Positions 1 to 6,748 of a DNA stretch of 17,075 bases are shown here, piece by piece. The DNA is from G963677485 sp964519405. Its GTDB lineage: Bacteria; Armatimonadota; HRBIN16. Where the stretch lies: contig CAZFLA010000069.1 of the NCBI GenBank assembly GCA_964519405.1, positions 1 through 17,075 on the forward strand, given 5' to 3'. Made by a program: the position numbers and the translations under genes. The stretch's first letter is position 1. The number at the start of each line of letters is the position of its first letter. The notes under the pieces are model-generated. The model worked only from the letters and a program-made list of their open reading frames with translations, searched no databases and was not told the DNA's origin.

Positions 1-2
1 AA

Positions 3-797
3 GATATAGATTCTGTTTTGACTGGTCCCAAGGTGCTGGTGTCATCGTCTGTTCCGGCAAACGCGCCAACGCAGCAAAAAACAACAACGATCACACTATG
101 GGCTGAGAATGGTGCTAAAATCTCCGCTCAGCTTGTCGATGGCAAAACAAGCCAGGTAATCCCGCTGAAGTTTTCGACAATATCGGATAAGAAAACTCAA
201 AAAGCGGTGTTTGATATCGCCATATCCAGCGAACCCACAACACTCGTTATACAAGCCTCGAAGGGTTCCTTGACCAAAACAATAACGAGAGTCTACAACC
301 CATACACTAAGAAACCGATAGCCTTCAAAAACGCGAATTATGTTGTTGACTGGAAATCCCAATCGGAACTGCAAAAATGGGACACATATAATGCGGAGAT
401 ACAGTTGACTAACGACAGCCAATTGGGCAACTGTGCGAAAGTGACATATAAGGAGAATGTAGATTTTCCCACAATCGTGCTTTCCTCCACGAAGGGTTTC
501 ACGGATTCCGACTGGAGTAAGAAGGGTTATATCGTGGTGTCTGCGAAGAACCCTAATGACTTCCCCACCACTTTCTCGATCAAGCTTTTTGACAAGAGCG
601 ATAAAGCTCTTGACGGCTTTACCTTTACTCTGGAACCGGGCGAAGCGAAAAAGCAATATCGCGACATAAAGGTGATAGGAAGTGCCATTGATGTGAAGAA
701 CCTTGCTAGGATGGAGATATGGGCATGGAAACAACCAAAACCTGTCAGCATCCTGCTCGGTGCTATCGCTACAACCATGACCAAGCCTGAAAAATAA
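3..797 (+). CDS. 3' part of an exported-type beta-sandwich protein (5' end off the window)
   Basis: The reading frame is open to the left edge and ends at TAA 795-797, so only the last 264 residues are seen; there is no convincing internal start. The visible part is lysine- and threonine-rich with strongly alternating beta-strand patterns and no transmembrane helix. Residues about 5-95 look like an Ig- or fibronectin-like domain (T-I-T-L-W-A-E-N-G), and about 105-225 like a jelly-roll, carbohydrate-binding type domain (Y-V-V-D-W near its start, F-T-L-E-P-G-E near its end). The AT-leaning, Lys-rich composition differs somewhat from the genes to the right. I infer the tail of a secreted glycosidase or lyase with accessory domains; the catalytic part, if any, lies outside the window. 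Its relation to the downstream locus is unclear because a terminator and a gene-poor stretch separate them. Confidence 0.75.
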   Translation, partial: DIDSVLTGPKVLVSSSVPANAPTQQKTTTITLWAENGAKISAQLVDGKTSQVIPLKFSTISDKKTQKAVFDIAISSEPTTLVIQASKGSLTKTITRVYNPYTKKPIAFKNANYVVDWKSQSELQKWDTYNAEIQLTNDSQLGNCAKVTYKENVDFPTIVLSSTKGFTDSDWSKKGYIVVSAKNPNDFPTTFSIKLFDKSDKALDGFTFTLEPGEAKKQYRDIKVIGSAIDVKNLARMEIWAWKQPKPVSILLGAIATTMTKPEK

Positions 798-815
798 CAG
801 AATCCATCTGTGCAG

Positions 816-853
816 CAACGTCCGCTCACATTTACAACCATGAGCGGACGTTG
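816..853 (+). terminator. Hairpin terminator after the left-edge gene
   Basis: A perfect 13 bp inverted repeat (816-828 with 841-853; arm CAACGTCCGCTCA) encloses a 12-nt loop and lies 19 bp past the stop codon. The following sequence (TTGTTGATCTGTTGAATTTT) is T-rich but not a clean T-run, so efficiency is uncertain. It would separate the left-edge gene from everything downstream. Confidence 0.65.
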
Positions 854-1321
854 TTGTTGATCTGTTGAATTTTCGGGTACAACTGAGCCAATTGCAAAAT
901 AACTATGATGCCATGGGTTTAGTCACCCGCACGATGTTGTTGTTCAACCGGGTGTAGATCGCTGCCGGCAGCCATCCCAACGCCCGCCGGAACGCGGGCC
1001 GGTTTTGATAAGCGATGGGTGACTGTGCCCGTAACGGGACGCCGTCACGGACGACGTCACGGCAGGGCCACCGAACCCATCGCAAAGGGCCGACAGCTTA
1101 GGTCGTAGGAAATCGTCAACGCTGCCGTGGGTTGAGGCACCCACACGACTACATTCCCAGTGCTGACACACCGGGAACTTCGTCCAGTGCGGGTTCCTGC
1201 ACCGCACGGTTTATCAATAACGGCCGGCGTCGCTTCACTCCGGCCGACGCGTGAATGCTGCTTCACCATGTGAATTCTATTTTGCCGTTGGCTTGACTTT
1301 CAGTAACACAAGGTATTCCGG
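854..1321. other. Gene-poor, GC-rich stretch between two genes
   Basis: About 470 bp with no intact gene. From roughly 925 to 1255 the sequence is more GC-rich than its flanks and holds short repeats: CGTCACGG occurs twice near 1043-1065, and the arms CGGCCGG/CCGGCCG (1221-1227 and 1240-1246) can form a hairpin that competes with GCGTCG/CGACGC. Short open frames exist on the minus strand, but none has a ribosome binding site or convincing composition. It could be a decayed mobile element or a structured intergenic repeat. Confidence 0.5.
903..1085 (-). pseudogene. Possible decayed transposase C-terminal fragment
   Basis: The minus-strand frame ending at 903 (TAG) reads ...YQNRPAFRRALGWLPAAI then YTRLNN. 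This loosely resembles the end of IS3/IS481-type integrase-core transposases, where an R-P-H-x-A-L-G-x-L-P-P motif precedes a short basic tail. The key histidine is replaced, the frame is open for only 60 residues, and no DDE residues are found upstream in any frame. If real, this is an old remnant. It could equally be chance coding potential in GC-rich DNA. Confidence 0.2.
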
Positions 1322-3472
1322 CTATCTCAGCTCGTGTTGCGTGCGGCTGATTACCTCTTCCTGCATCATGGGATCCAGCAGCGTAAAGTAGTCGCTGTAA
1401 CCCGCGATGCGCACGAGCAGGTCAGCGTAGCGCTCCGGATTTTGTTGTGCATCACGCAAGGTCTTTGAATCAATGGCGTTGATCTGCATTTCGAACCCGC
1501 CCAGTTTGAAGTAAATGCGCATTAAAGCCAACAGCTTTTCCATACGAGTAATGTCGTTGAAGCTGTTGGGGGCGAAGCGCAGGTTCAACACAATGCCGCC
1601 CAAACCAGGCTCATGATCCCATCCGGTTACCGAGCGTATGGCAGCGGTGGGGCCGTTGCGGTCGCGTCCTTGACCAGCTCCCGATCCATCCGCAAGCACT
1701 TCACCCGCTCGCCGCCCGTCAGGCGTCGCCGAGGTCTGACTGCCAAGTATGCGGTGCATGATCCAACAGAAGAATCCCGGTACAAACTCGCCGCCAAGGT
1801 AATCTTTGTAGTGAGCATGTTCCGAGTAGATATGTTGGATGATGCTGTCGGCAAGGGCATCTGGTTCTTGGCAGTCATTACCGTAGCGTTCTACACCATT
1901 AATGAGCGCAAGCCTGTCTGCTTCAGATTCGAAGTTGTTTTGGATCATCGCTTTGATATCAAACAACGTGTATTGCTGGTTTTCGAACACCTTCTTTTTG
2001 ATGACCATCAGAGCATCCACGATGTTCGCCAATCCCACGTTAGATGTCTCTGTCCAACTGTAGCGCGCTCCTCCGCGGTCTACATCGATGCCCCTAGCCA
2101 GGCAGTCATCCGTAAAACACGACACCAAAGGATACGCCCAGCCATCCACACGCCGGCGGCGCGTTTCACGCATCAGCTGCGCAGCATCTTCGATTTTGCT
2201 GCCGAGTTGCTCAAAGTAAGCTTCGAGGAACTCATCGAAGTTATCATACACTGCCAATGGAGGCGGAGCGGTTCGGCTGTAGCCATTAACGTCGTTGAAG
2301 TCCTCATCGCCGAGAAGTGGCTTACCGTCATTCAGCACAAACTCCAGCGGCTTCATGAGGTTGATATAGGGGCTGGCTACGAGGATATTGCTTCTGCCTT
2401 GAAGGGTGATCTCCACGCAGGTCGACTGCACATAATCAACGGCGTCCTCATATGACACCCCTCTGGCTTGAAGCCCGGATATAACAGTGCGGTCACCAAA
2501 CAGCGACGGCTTGGTCCGTCCGCTGAGCAGCAGCTGCGCCGCTTTTTCTAGTATGGGCTGCGGTGACTCTTCATTGATGCACAAGGCTAGGCTGGGATTG
2601 ACCAACTGCACTCGGCCTTCGGCTTCCAGACACAGCATCGTCAGCTCATCGGAAGTGTCATGCCCATCTGGCCCGAGCCCGCCAATGATCACAGGCTGAG
2701 GCAGTTCGAACATTTGGTTAATGTGAATATACTGACAGCAGATAAGCTCTAAGGCTCGTTCCTGAGTGATCGCGCCAGATGCGATATCTGCTTGATAATA
2801 GGGCCGCAGATACCGATCGATGCGTCCCGGACCGTATAGACTGCCCACCACCACGCCAGCCGCGAAATGCAGCAGGTGACTGACCTGTATGGCTTCGTAG
2901 AAGCTGCGAGCGGGATGATATGGCACATATTCCAGCACATCAGCCAATTGCCGCATCTCACGGCGAATATCAGCATCATCGGAGCTTTCCGATAACTGTT
3001 TTGCCATCATGGCGAAGCGCGCAGCAAGTTCATGAAAACCCTCTAGGCTGATTTGGGCCGATCGGTAGAAAAGAATCTTCTTAAGATCATTCGTGGCATG
3101 TAACCGCTCGTTGATCTCTTTTTCGATGCCTATGATACCTAGCCGCAACAGCTTAGGGGTATCGAGCGCCGTATGCGCCGTCTGGCCGCCAGGGAAGGGC
3201 ACCTTCCAGGGCAGCCCTTCGGCCGGTTTATAATCTGGTAGGTCGACATCGAGGCGCCCAGCCAGCAGTTCTCCTGCCGATAACCCGAGTGGGATCCGCC
3301 GCAGCAGTTCGCGCTCAGCCAAGGCGCAGCGTATCTGCAGGGGTTCGTCTTCGGGGATATCCTGCCAGATCACATTGACCATTGGCGACGCAAGGCGCGC
3401 CACCGTGTTTACGCGGCTGGCTTTTAGTGCGCGAGGCAACAGCAGATTCAAGCGAGTATCGATGTCCATCAT
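1322..3472 (-). CDS. Glycyl radical enzyme (pyruvate formate-lyase superfamily), substrate unknown
   Basis: A 716-residue cytoplasmic enzyme of the glycyl radical superfamily. Visible marks are Y-G-P-G-R-I-D-R-Y-L (about 213-222), the active-site loop S-T-C-V-E with Cys352 and Glu354, W-T-E-T-S-N-V-G (about 473-480), A-T-P-D-G-R-R-A-G-E (about 582-591), and the radical site V-R-I-A-G-Y with Gly691. The single cysteine followed by x-Glu is the pattern of diol dehydratases and C-N/C-C lyases such as choline lyase; true pyruvate formate-lyase has Cys-Cys, so that reaction is unlikely. The start at 3472 (ATGATG) has AAGGG six bases upstream; a longer frame to 3757 exists but has no site or family similarity. 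Length is slightly short of the usual 750-850. No radical-SAM activase is in the window, so it must be supplied elsewhere. It is transcribed divergently from the exported carbohydrate genes. Such enzymes are destroyed by oxygen, implying anaerobic or microaerobic life. Confidence 0.88.
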   Translation of the reverse strand: MMDIDTRLNLLLPRALKASRVNTVARLASPMVNVIWQDIPEDEPLQIRCALAERELLRRIPLGLSAGELLAGRLDVDLPDYKPAEGLPWKVPFPGGQTAHTALDTPKLLRLGIIGIEKEINERLHATNDLKKILFYRSAQISLEGFHELAARFAMMAKQLSESSDDADIRREMRQLADVLEYVPYHPARSFYEAIQVSHLLHFAAGVVVGSLYGPGRIDRYLRPYYQADIASGAITQERALELICCQYIHINQMFELPQPVIIGGLGPDGHDTSDELTMLCLEAEGRVQLVNPSLALCINEESPQPILEKAAQLLLSGRTKPSLFGDRTVISGLQARGVSYEDAVDYVQSTCVEITLQGRSNILVASPYINLMKPLEFVLNDGKPLLGDEDFNDVNGYSRTAPPPLAVYDNFDEFLEAYFEQLGSKIEDAAQLMRETRRRRVDGWAYPLVSCFTDDCLARGIDVDRGGARYSWTETSNVGLANIVDALMVIKKKVFENQQYTLFDIKAMIQNNFESEADRLALINGVERYGNDCQEPDALADSIIQHIYSEHAHYKDYLGGEFVPGFFCWIMHRILGSQTSATPDGRRAGEVLADGSGAGQGRDRNGPTAAIRSVTGWDHEPGLGGIVLNLRFAPNSFNDITRMEKLLALMRIYFKLGGFEMQINAIDSKTLRDAQQNPERYADLLVRIAGYSDYFTLLDPMMQEEVISRTQHELR

Positions 3473-3547
3473 ATCAGCCCTTTTCGTGGAAGGTGTATCT
3501 GTTTTACATATAATCAGATTTCCCCCAGCACGTCTAGGTGAGGCGGC

Positions 3548-3560
3548 TATATATAGATGT
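3548..3560 (-). promoter_or_regulatory. AT-rich motif upstream of the glycyl radical enzyme gene
   Basis: On the minus strand this reads ACATCTATATATA, 75 bp upstream of the gene start. The identical 13-mer lies upstream of the other minus-strand gene (16814-16826). TATATA within it could serve as a -10 element, but I see no good -35 partner. Low-complexity AT content makes coincidence possible. Confidence 0.25.
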
Positions 3561-3585
3561 ATACATAGGCAGCTAGCCGAATTAA

Positions 3586-3598
3586 ACCTCTTAGAGGT
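3586..3598. promoter_or_regulatory. Short palindrome in the divergent control region
   Basis: ACCTCTTAGAGGT is a perfect 13 bp palindrome around a central T, in the 404 bp between the glycyl radical enzyme gene and the exported gene. It has the size of a dimeric regulator operator. No second copy was seen in the window, so the role is speculative. Confidence 0.25.
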
Positions 3599-3757
3599 CT
3601 TGTCATTCATTCCGCTTGTTTGGCAAGTGGGATGGCCGTCAATAGCCTCCTCTAGCGCTGCTGGCTGTTCGTGCCATATCATCAAGGAATCTATGGATAA
3701 CATGGTGAACAGTAATGAATATACTGGCGCGAATAACAGCTCTGTTTTGTGTGACAC

Positions 3758-3811
3758 AGTTATGGATATAATTTTTGTATACAGCGCTGAGTTGTGGATA
3801 TAATTTCTGTA
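3758..3811 (+). promoter_or_regulatory. Twin promoter-like boxes upstream of the carbohydrate gene block
   Basis: Two 22-bp units, 3758-3779 and 3790-3811, match at 19 of 22 positions with core GTTRTGGATATAATTT. Start-to-start spacing is 32 bp, about three helical turns. Each unit contains a perfect -10 hexamer TATAAT (3767-3772 and 3799-3804). Matching -35 elements are weak: TTTTGT at 3745-3750 with 16 bp spacing, TTGTAT at 3775-3780 with 18 bp. This could be a tandem promoter, or a pair of regulator sites overlapping -10 elements. The downstream gene starts at 3877, leaving a leader of about 65 nt from the nearer box. Confidence 0.55.
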
Positions 3812-3876
3812 ACCGACGCCATCGCACTCGTCTTGTGGCGAAGTAATTCATATGACTCCACATCAAGGGGGATATC

Positions 3877-6549
3877 ATGCGAAGAACCATACTAGCAGCA
3901 GCTTTGGCCTGTCTGCCATTAGCGGCTATGGCTGCGCCGAAAGACAACAGCGTATTTTTTGATTTTCGTAAACCGGAAGTGGTAGCACAGTGGCACATCG
4001 TTAACAATGTGTCGAAGCTTGCTCACACGCCGCAAGGCATGTTGATTGTGCCGAACGGTGACGACCCATACATTAGGGGACCGCTGCGTCAATATCCTAA
4101 GGGATGGGCCGTCCGGGCCACAGTAAAGTTAAGCACGCCGATTGGCGGAAGCACCGAGCTATTTTGGTTTACTCCAAATCAGGGCACTACGGCTGGCAAT
4201 ATGGTGCAGATCCAAACGCAGGCTGGCAAGGGTATTGAAGCCAGCACCTGGATTCCCTCTTTGCCGACAAACGCAGGTATTCGCATAGATCCGCCAGGCG
4301 TGAAGCCGGTGACCATCGAATGGCTGCGTCTAACCCCGATGGCACCACTGCCGAAACCTGCACTGCAGCCATCGGTGTGGACGAATTGGCAGCCACGTAC
4401 CAGTGTCACCAGCGGTCTGTTAAAACTCGAAGTTGGTCAGCCCACTCTAGGCAACTACCAGTTGAAATACAAGGGTGGCGTGGTTGCCAAAGGCTGGAAC
4501 CGTGCGGCTATTAGCTGGGTGGACCGCAATGGTCGTGACCGGCTGTTGCCCATCACGCAGAAGGCCGCGGTCCGAAGCACTGCATCATCGGTATCTCTAT
4601 CGACAAAAGCGACAGACTCCGAGGGAGCTTCTTGGAAATACGATCAGAGCTTCAGCACAGTGCCTGGCCGCAACGAACTCATAAAAGTCACCACCACGAT
4701 CAGTGTCAACCGTGATCGACGTGTGCGAATGCTGCCCGCTGCCGTGTTCTTCGCACCTAAACGCGAACGAGCACTCTTCCCGGGGCTTGAGTATCTTGAT
4801 CCAAAAGACACAAGCAGCAGCAAAGCCGACATTGAGAGCTCAGGCTATCAGCGTTTGGCCCCAGATCCCTTACGCGTCACTGTGCCCATCATGGTAATGC
4901 AAGCCAATAGCCGGTATGTGGCCATGGCTTACCAGCCAGGTGCATATACCCAGCCGATATTCGACAGTCCAGATCGGCAGTTCGGCTCCAAGAGCCATGT
5001 GATGGGGCTGCTTGCCAGCGACTTCATGAAAACAGAGCGCGATCCCGGCAAGCTGCTGAGCCGAATGCCTGATGTGATCAAAGCGAACAAGCCGATTACC
5101 ATCACAGCATGGCTGATGGCTGGCGACTCCCCCGATGTACTAACCGCCATACAGCGATGGGTACAGATAAATGGCCTGCCAGAAATTCCAAACAGCGGGT
5201 TCGATGTTAAAGCCTACGCACGGTTAACAGCGCATGCTTGGCTTGATACCAATATCCGTGACGGTGTGAAGTATCGGCATGCTACCTGGCCGGGCAGCGA
5301 TTGGAAGTCGGCTGCCGTCTCCGATGCTCCGTTGATGCAGCTATGGGCTGCGAACCACGTAGATGACGCCTACCTCGCAGAGCGTCTAGCTAACAGTGCT
5401 GAGAAGTCGATAGCCGCTGCCAATCCATCGGATTACTTCTTTGCGACGGTTGGACATATCCGCACGTTCGCAGAAACTCTGGTGTTTGGCCACATCCAGG
5501 AAAACCAGCTTAGGGTTCATGAGGCGGGAATCAACCGCCTGGCGGAATTTGAAGCGGATGGTTCGCTTATCTACAATGCTCCATCCAAAAATAGTGATCT
5601 CGCAAGAACCCACTGGGAACGTCAAGCTAATGGGTTCGCCAGCAAGGCCATAGAGGATGTCTATGCCCGAGCCATGTATACTGGTGACCACAAAATGCTG
5701 GCGGATGCGCTTAGACTGACGAATGCACTGGATCGGTATGATTACTCGGCCCCGCGTGGTGCGCAAACCTGGGAGATGCCCTTGCATTGCCCCGACATCA
5801 TGGGCAGCGCACAAATGGTTGAGTGCTACCTCAATGCTTACCACATCACTGCTGATGAGCAGTATTTGCAGCGGGCAATCCGTTGGGCCTGGAGCGGTGT
5901 GCCGTTTCTGTATCTGGTTCCGCCAACCAATAAGCCCATTGGCCTGTATGCCAGTGTAGGCGTATGGGGCGCGACGCAATGGATATCGCCTGACTGGATG
6001 GGCCGGCCTGTTCAATGGTGCGGTATGATGTATGCCGAAGCTGTGCGCAAACTGGCGAAGGACGACCCAAAAGGTCCGTGGGACAAGATTTGGAGAGGTG
6101 TAACCACCAGCGCCATCCAACAGCTGATTACAGCGAAATACGATCCTAAGCTTGCTGGTCTATTCCCGGATTCGGTGGATCTGCGTCAGCAGACACCATT
6201 CCCTGTAGCTATCAACCCCGCAACGGTCCAAAGTCAAGCTGCGCCGATGTATACTGGTGTTCCTATGGGAGATCATGTGTTTCTTAAAGAAACGGGATGG
6301 GCGATATTCGCTCCTGGCAAAATAAACAATGTCTATCTCCAAGACGGCACAGTGTATATCGATGTCGATTTGTGGCACAAAGGTACGGTCTTAATAACCG
6401 GTGTGCGAACTAACGGCACAGTCAGTGCCGACGGGACAAGGCATGGTCAGGCTTATCAGCCAAACAACAGTTATGCTGGTGCCCTCGGCAACTTCCTTGT
6501 GAATCTAAGCAAAGGCAAGCACAGCATCGAAATAACCGGAGGCCAGTGA
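3877..6549 (+). CDS. Large exported protein, beta-sandwich plus predicted six-hairpin (alpha/alpha-barrel) glycosidase-like fold
   Basis: 890 residues. A Sec signal peptide covers residues 1-19 (M-R-R-T, hydrophobic core, A-M-A before A-P-K). Residues about 24-154 form a beta-rich accessory domain of jelly-roll type, about 175-395 a second beta-sandwich, about 425-760 a helical region with repeated hairpin patterns and aromatic/acid-rich loops (W-E-M-P-L-H-C-P-D-I-M-G at 632-643, then W-G-A-T-Q-W and M-G-R-P-V-Q-W-C-G), and about 780-890 a C-terminal beta domain. This order is known from polysaccharide lyases and glycosidases with an alpha/alpha-barrel next to a supersandwich; I cannot name a family or confirm catalytic residues. 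The ATG at 3877 has AAGGGGG five bases upstream. It is the first gene behind the twin promoter boxes and lies 199 bp before the four-copy array, so it is likely part of the same extracellular breakdown system. It could also be a non-catalytic binding protein. Confidence 0.72.
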   Translation: MRRTILAAALACLPLAAMAAPKDNSVFFDFRKPEVVAQWHIVNNVSKLAHTPQGMLIVPNGDDPYIRGPLRQYPKGWAVRATVKLSTPIGGSTELFWFTPNQGTTAGNMVQIQTQAGKGIEASTWIPSLPTNAGIRIDPPGVKPVTIEWLRLTPMAPLPKPALQPSVWTNWQPRTSVTSGLLKLEVGQPTLGNYQLKYKGGVVAKGWNRAAISWVDRNGRDRLLPITQKAAVRSTASSVSLSTKATDSEGASWKYDQSFSTVPGRNELIKVTTTISVNRDRRVRMLPAAVFFAPKRERALFPGLEYLDPKDTSSSKADIESSGYQRLAPDPLRVTVPIMVMQANSRYVAMAYQPGAYTQPIFDSPDRQFGSKSHVMGLLASDFMKTERDPGKLLSRMPDVIKANKPITITAWLMAGDSPDVLTAIQRWVQINGLPEIPNSGFDVKAYARLTAHAWLDTNIRDGVKYRHATWPGSDWKSAAVSDAPLMQLWAANHVDDAYLAERLANSAEKSIAAANPSDYFFATVGHIRTFAETLVFGHIQENQLRVHEAGINRLAEFEADGSLIYNAPSKNSDLARTHWERQANGFASKAIEDVYARAMYTGDHKMLADALRLTNALDRYDYSAPRGAQTWEMPLHCPDIMGSAQMVECYLNAYHITADEQYLQRAIRWAWSGVPFLYLVPPTNKPIGLYASVGVWGATQWISPDWMGRPVQWCGMMYAEAVRKLAKDDPKGPWDKIWRGVTTSAIQQLITAKYDPKLAGLFPDSVDLRQQTPFPVAINPATVQSQAAPMYTGVPMGDHVFLKETGWAIFAPGKINNVYLQDGTVYIDVDLWHKGTVLITGVRTNGTVSADGTRHGQAYQPNNSYAGALGNFLVNLSKGKHSIEITGGQ

Positions 6550-6561
6550 AGCATCAAGGGG

Positions 6562-6593
6562 CGGTAGGGGCTTCGCGTGCGGAGCCCCTACCG
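6562..6593. repeat. Palindromic intergenic repeat, unit 1
   Basis: A near-perfect hairpin of 14 bp with one G-T pair and a CGTG tetraloop; the arms read CGGTAGGGGCT and AGCCCCTACCG. No T-run follows on either strand, so it is not a standard terminator. Its ends (GGTAGGGGC / GCCCCTACC) match those of the next unit at 6607-6634, suggesting a small repeat family scattered in intergenic DNA. It may stabilise the upstream mRNA 3' end. Confidence 0.65.
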
Positions 6594-6606
6594 GGATATC
6601 CGCACT

Positions 6607-6634
6607 GGTGGGCACGGCACGCCATGCCCCTACC
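6607..6634. repeat. Palindromic intergenic repeat, unit 2
   Basis: An imperfect inverted repeat centred near 6619-6620, with outer arms GGT and ACC and inner arms GGGCA and TGCCC, one C/A mismatch and a two-base bulge. It shares its GCCCCTACC end with unit 1 and is 13 bp from it, as expected for a paired REP-like element. Confidence 0.55.
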
Positions 6635-6684
6635 ATCGATGAACAATATGGTAATCCGGCACGCCATGCCCGTATCATCGAAGA
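6616..6684. repeat. Direct repeat pair overlapping the palindromes
   Basis: Two 27-bp copies, 6616-6642 and 6658-6684, begin GGCACGCCATGCCC and continue with TA, CATCGA and GA. They differ at only four or five positions and lie 42 bp apart, start to start. The second copy lacks the outer palindrome arm, so it looks like a partial duplicate of unit 2. It sits 65 bp upstream of the first array gene. Confidence 0.55.
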
Positions 6685-6748
6685 TAATCTCGTTCAAATC
6701 AGCGACGTCGCCACGCCAACCAAACAAAATCTGGAGGCCCACAATAGA

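Noticed and set aside
96..818. 240-codon minus-strand open frame
   Set aside because: Antisense to the left-edge gene, overlapping its terminator arm; composition is that of a shadow frame.
1613..2455. 280-codon plus-strand open frame
   Set aside because: It lies wholly antisense to the glycyl radical enzyme, with no binding site and histidine/arginine-rich composition typical of a shadow frame.
3473..3757. 95-residue N-terminal extension of the glycyl radical enzyme frame
   Set aside because: It has no ribosome binding site, does not resemble the family N-terminus and would fill most of the divergent control region; ATGATG at 3472 with AAGGG fits.
5386..6120. 244-codon minus-strand open frame
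   Set aside because: Antisense to the 890-residue exported protein; no recognisable domain and no start signal.
6562..6593. Hairpin after the 890-residue gene as an intrinsic terminator
   Set aside because: The stem is strong but no T-run follows on either strand; the repeat-family explanation fits better.
6608..6748. Upstream in-frame GTG start for array copy 1
   Set aside because: The extra 47 codons run through palindromic repeats and would bury the signal peptide; GGAGG precedes the ATG at 6749.
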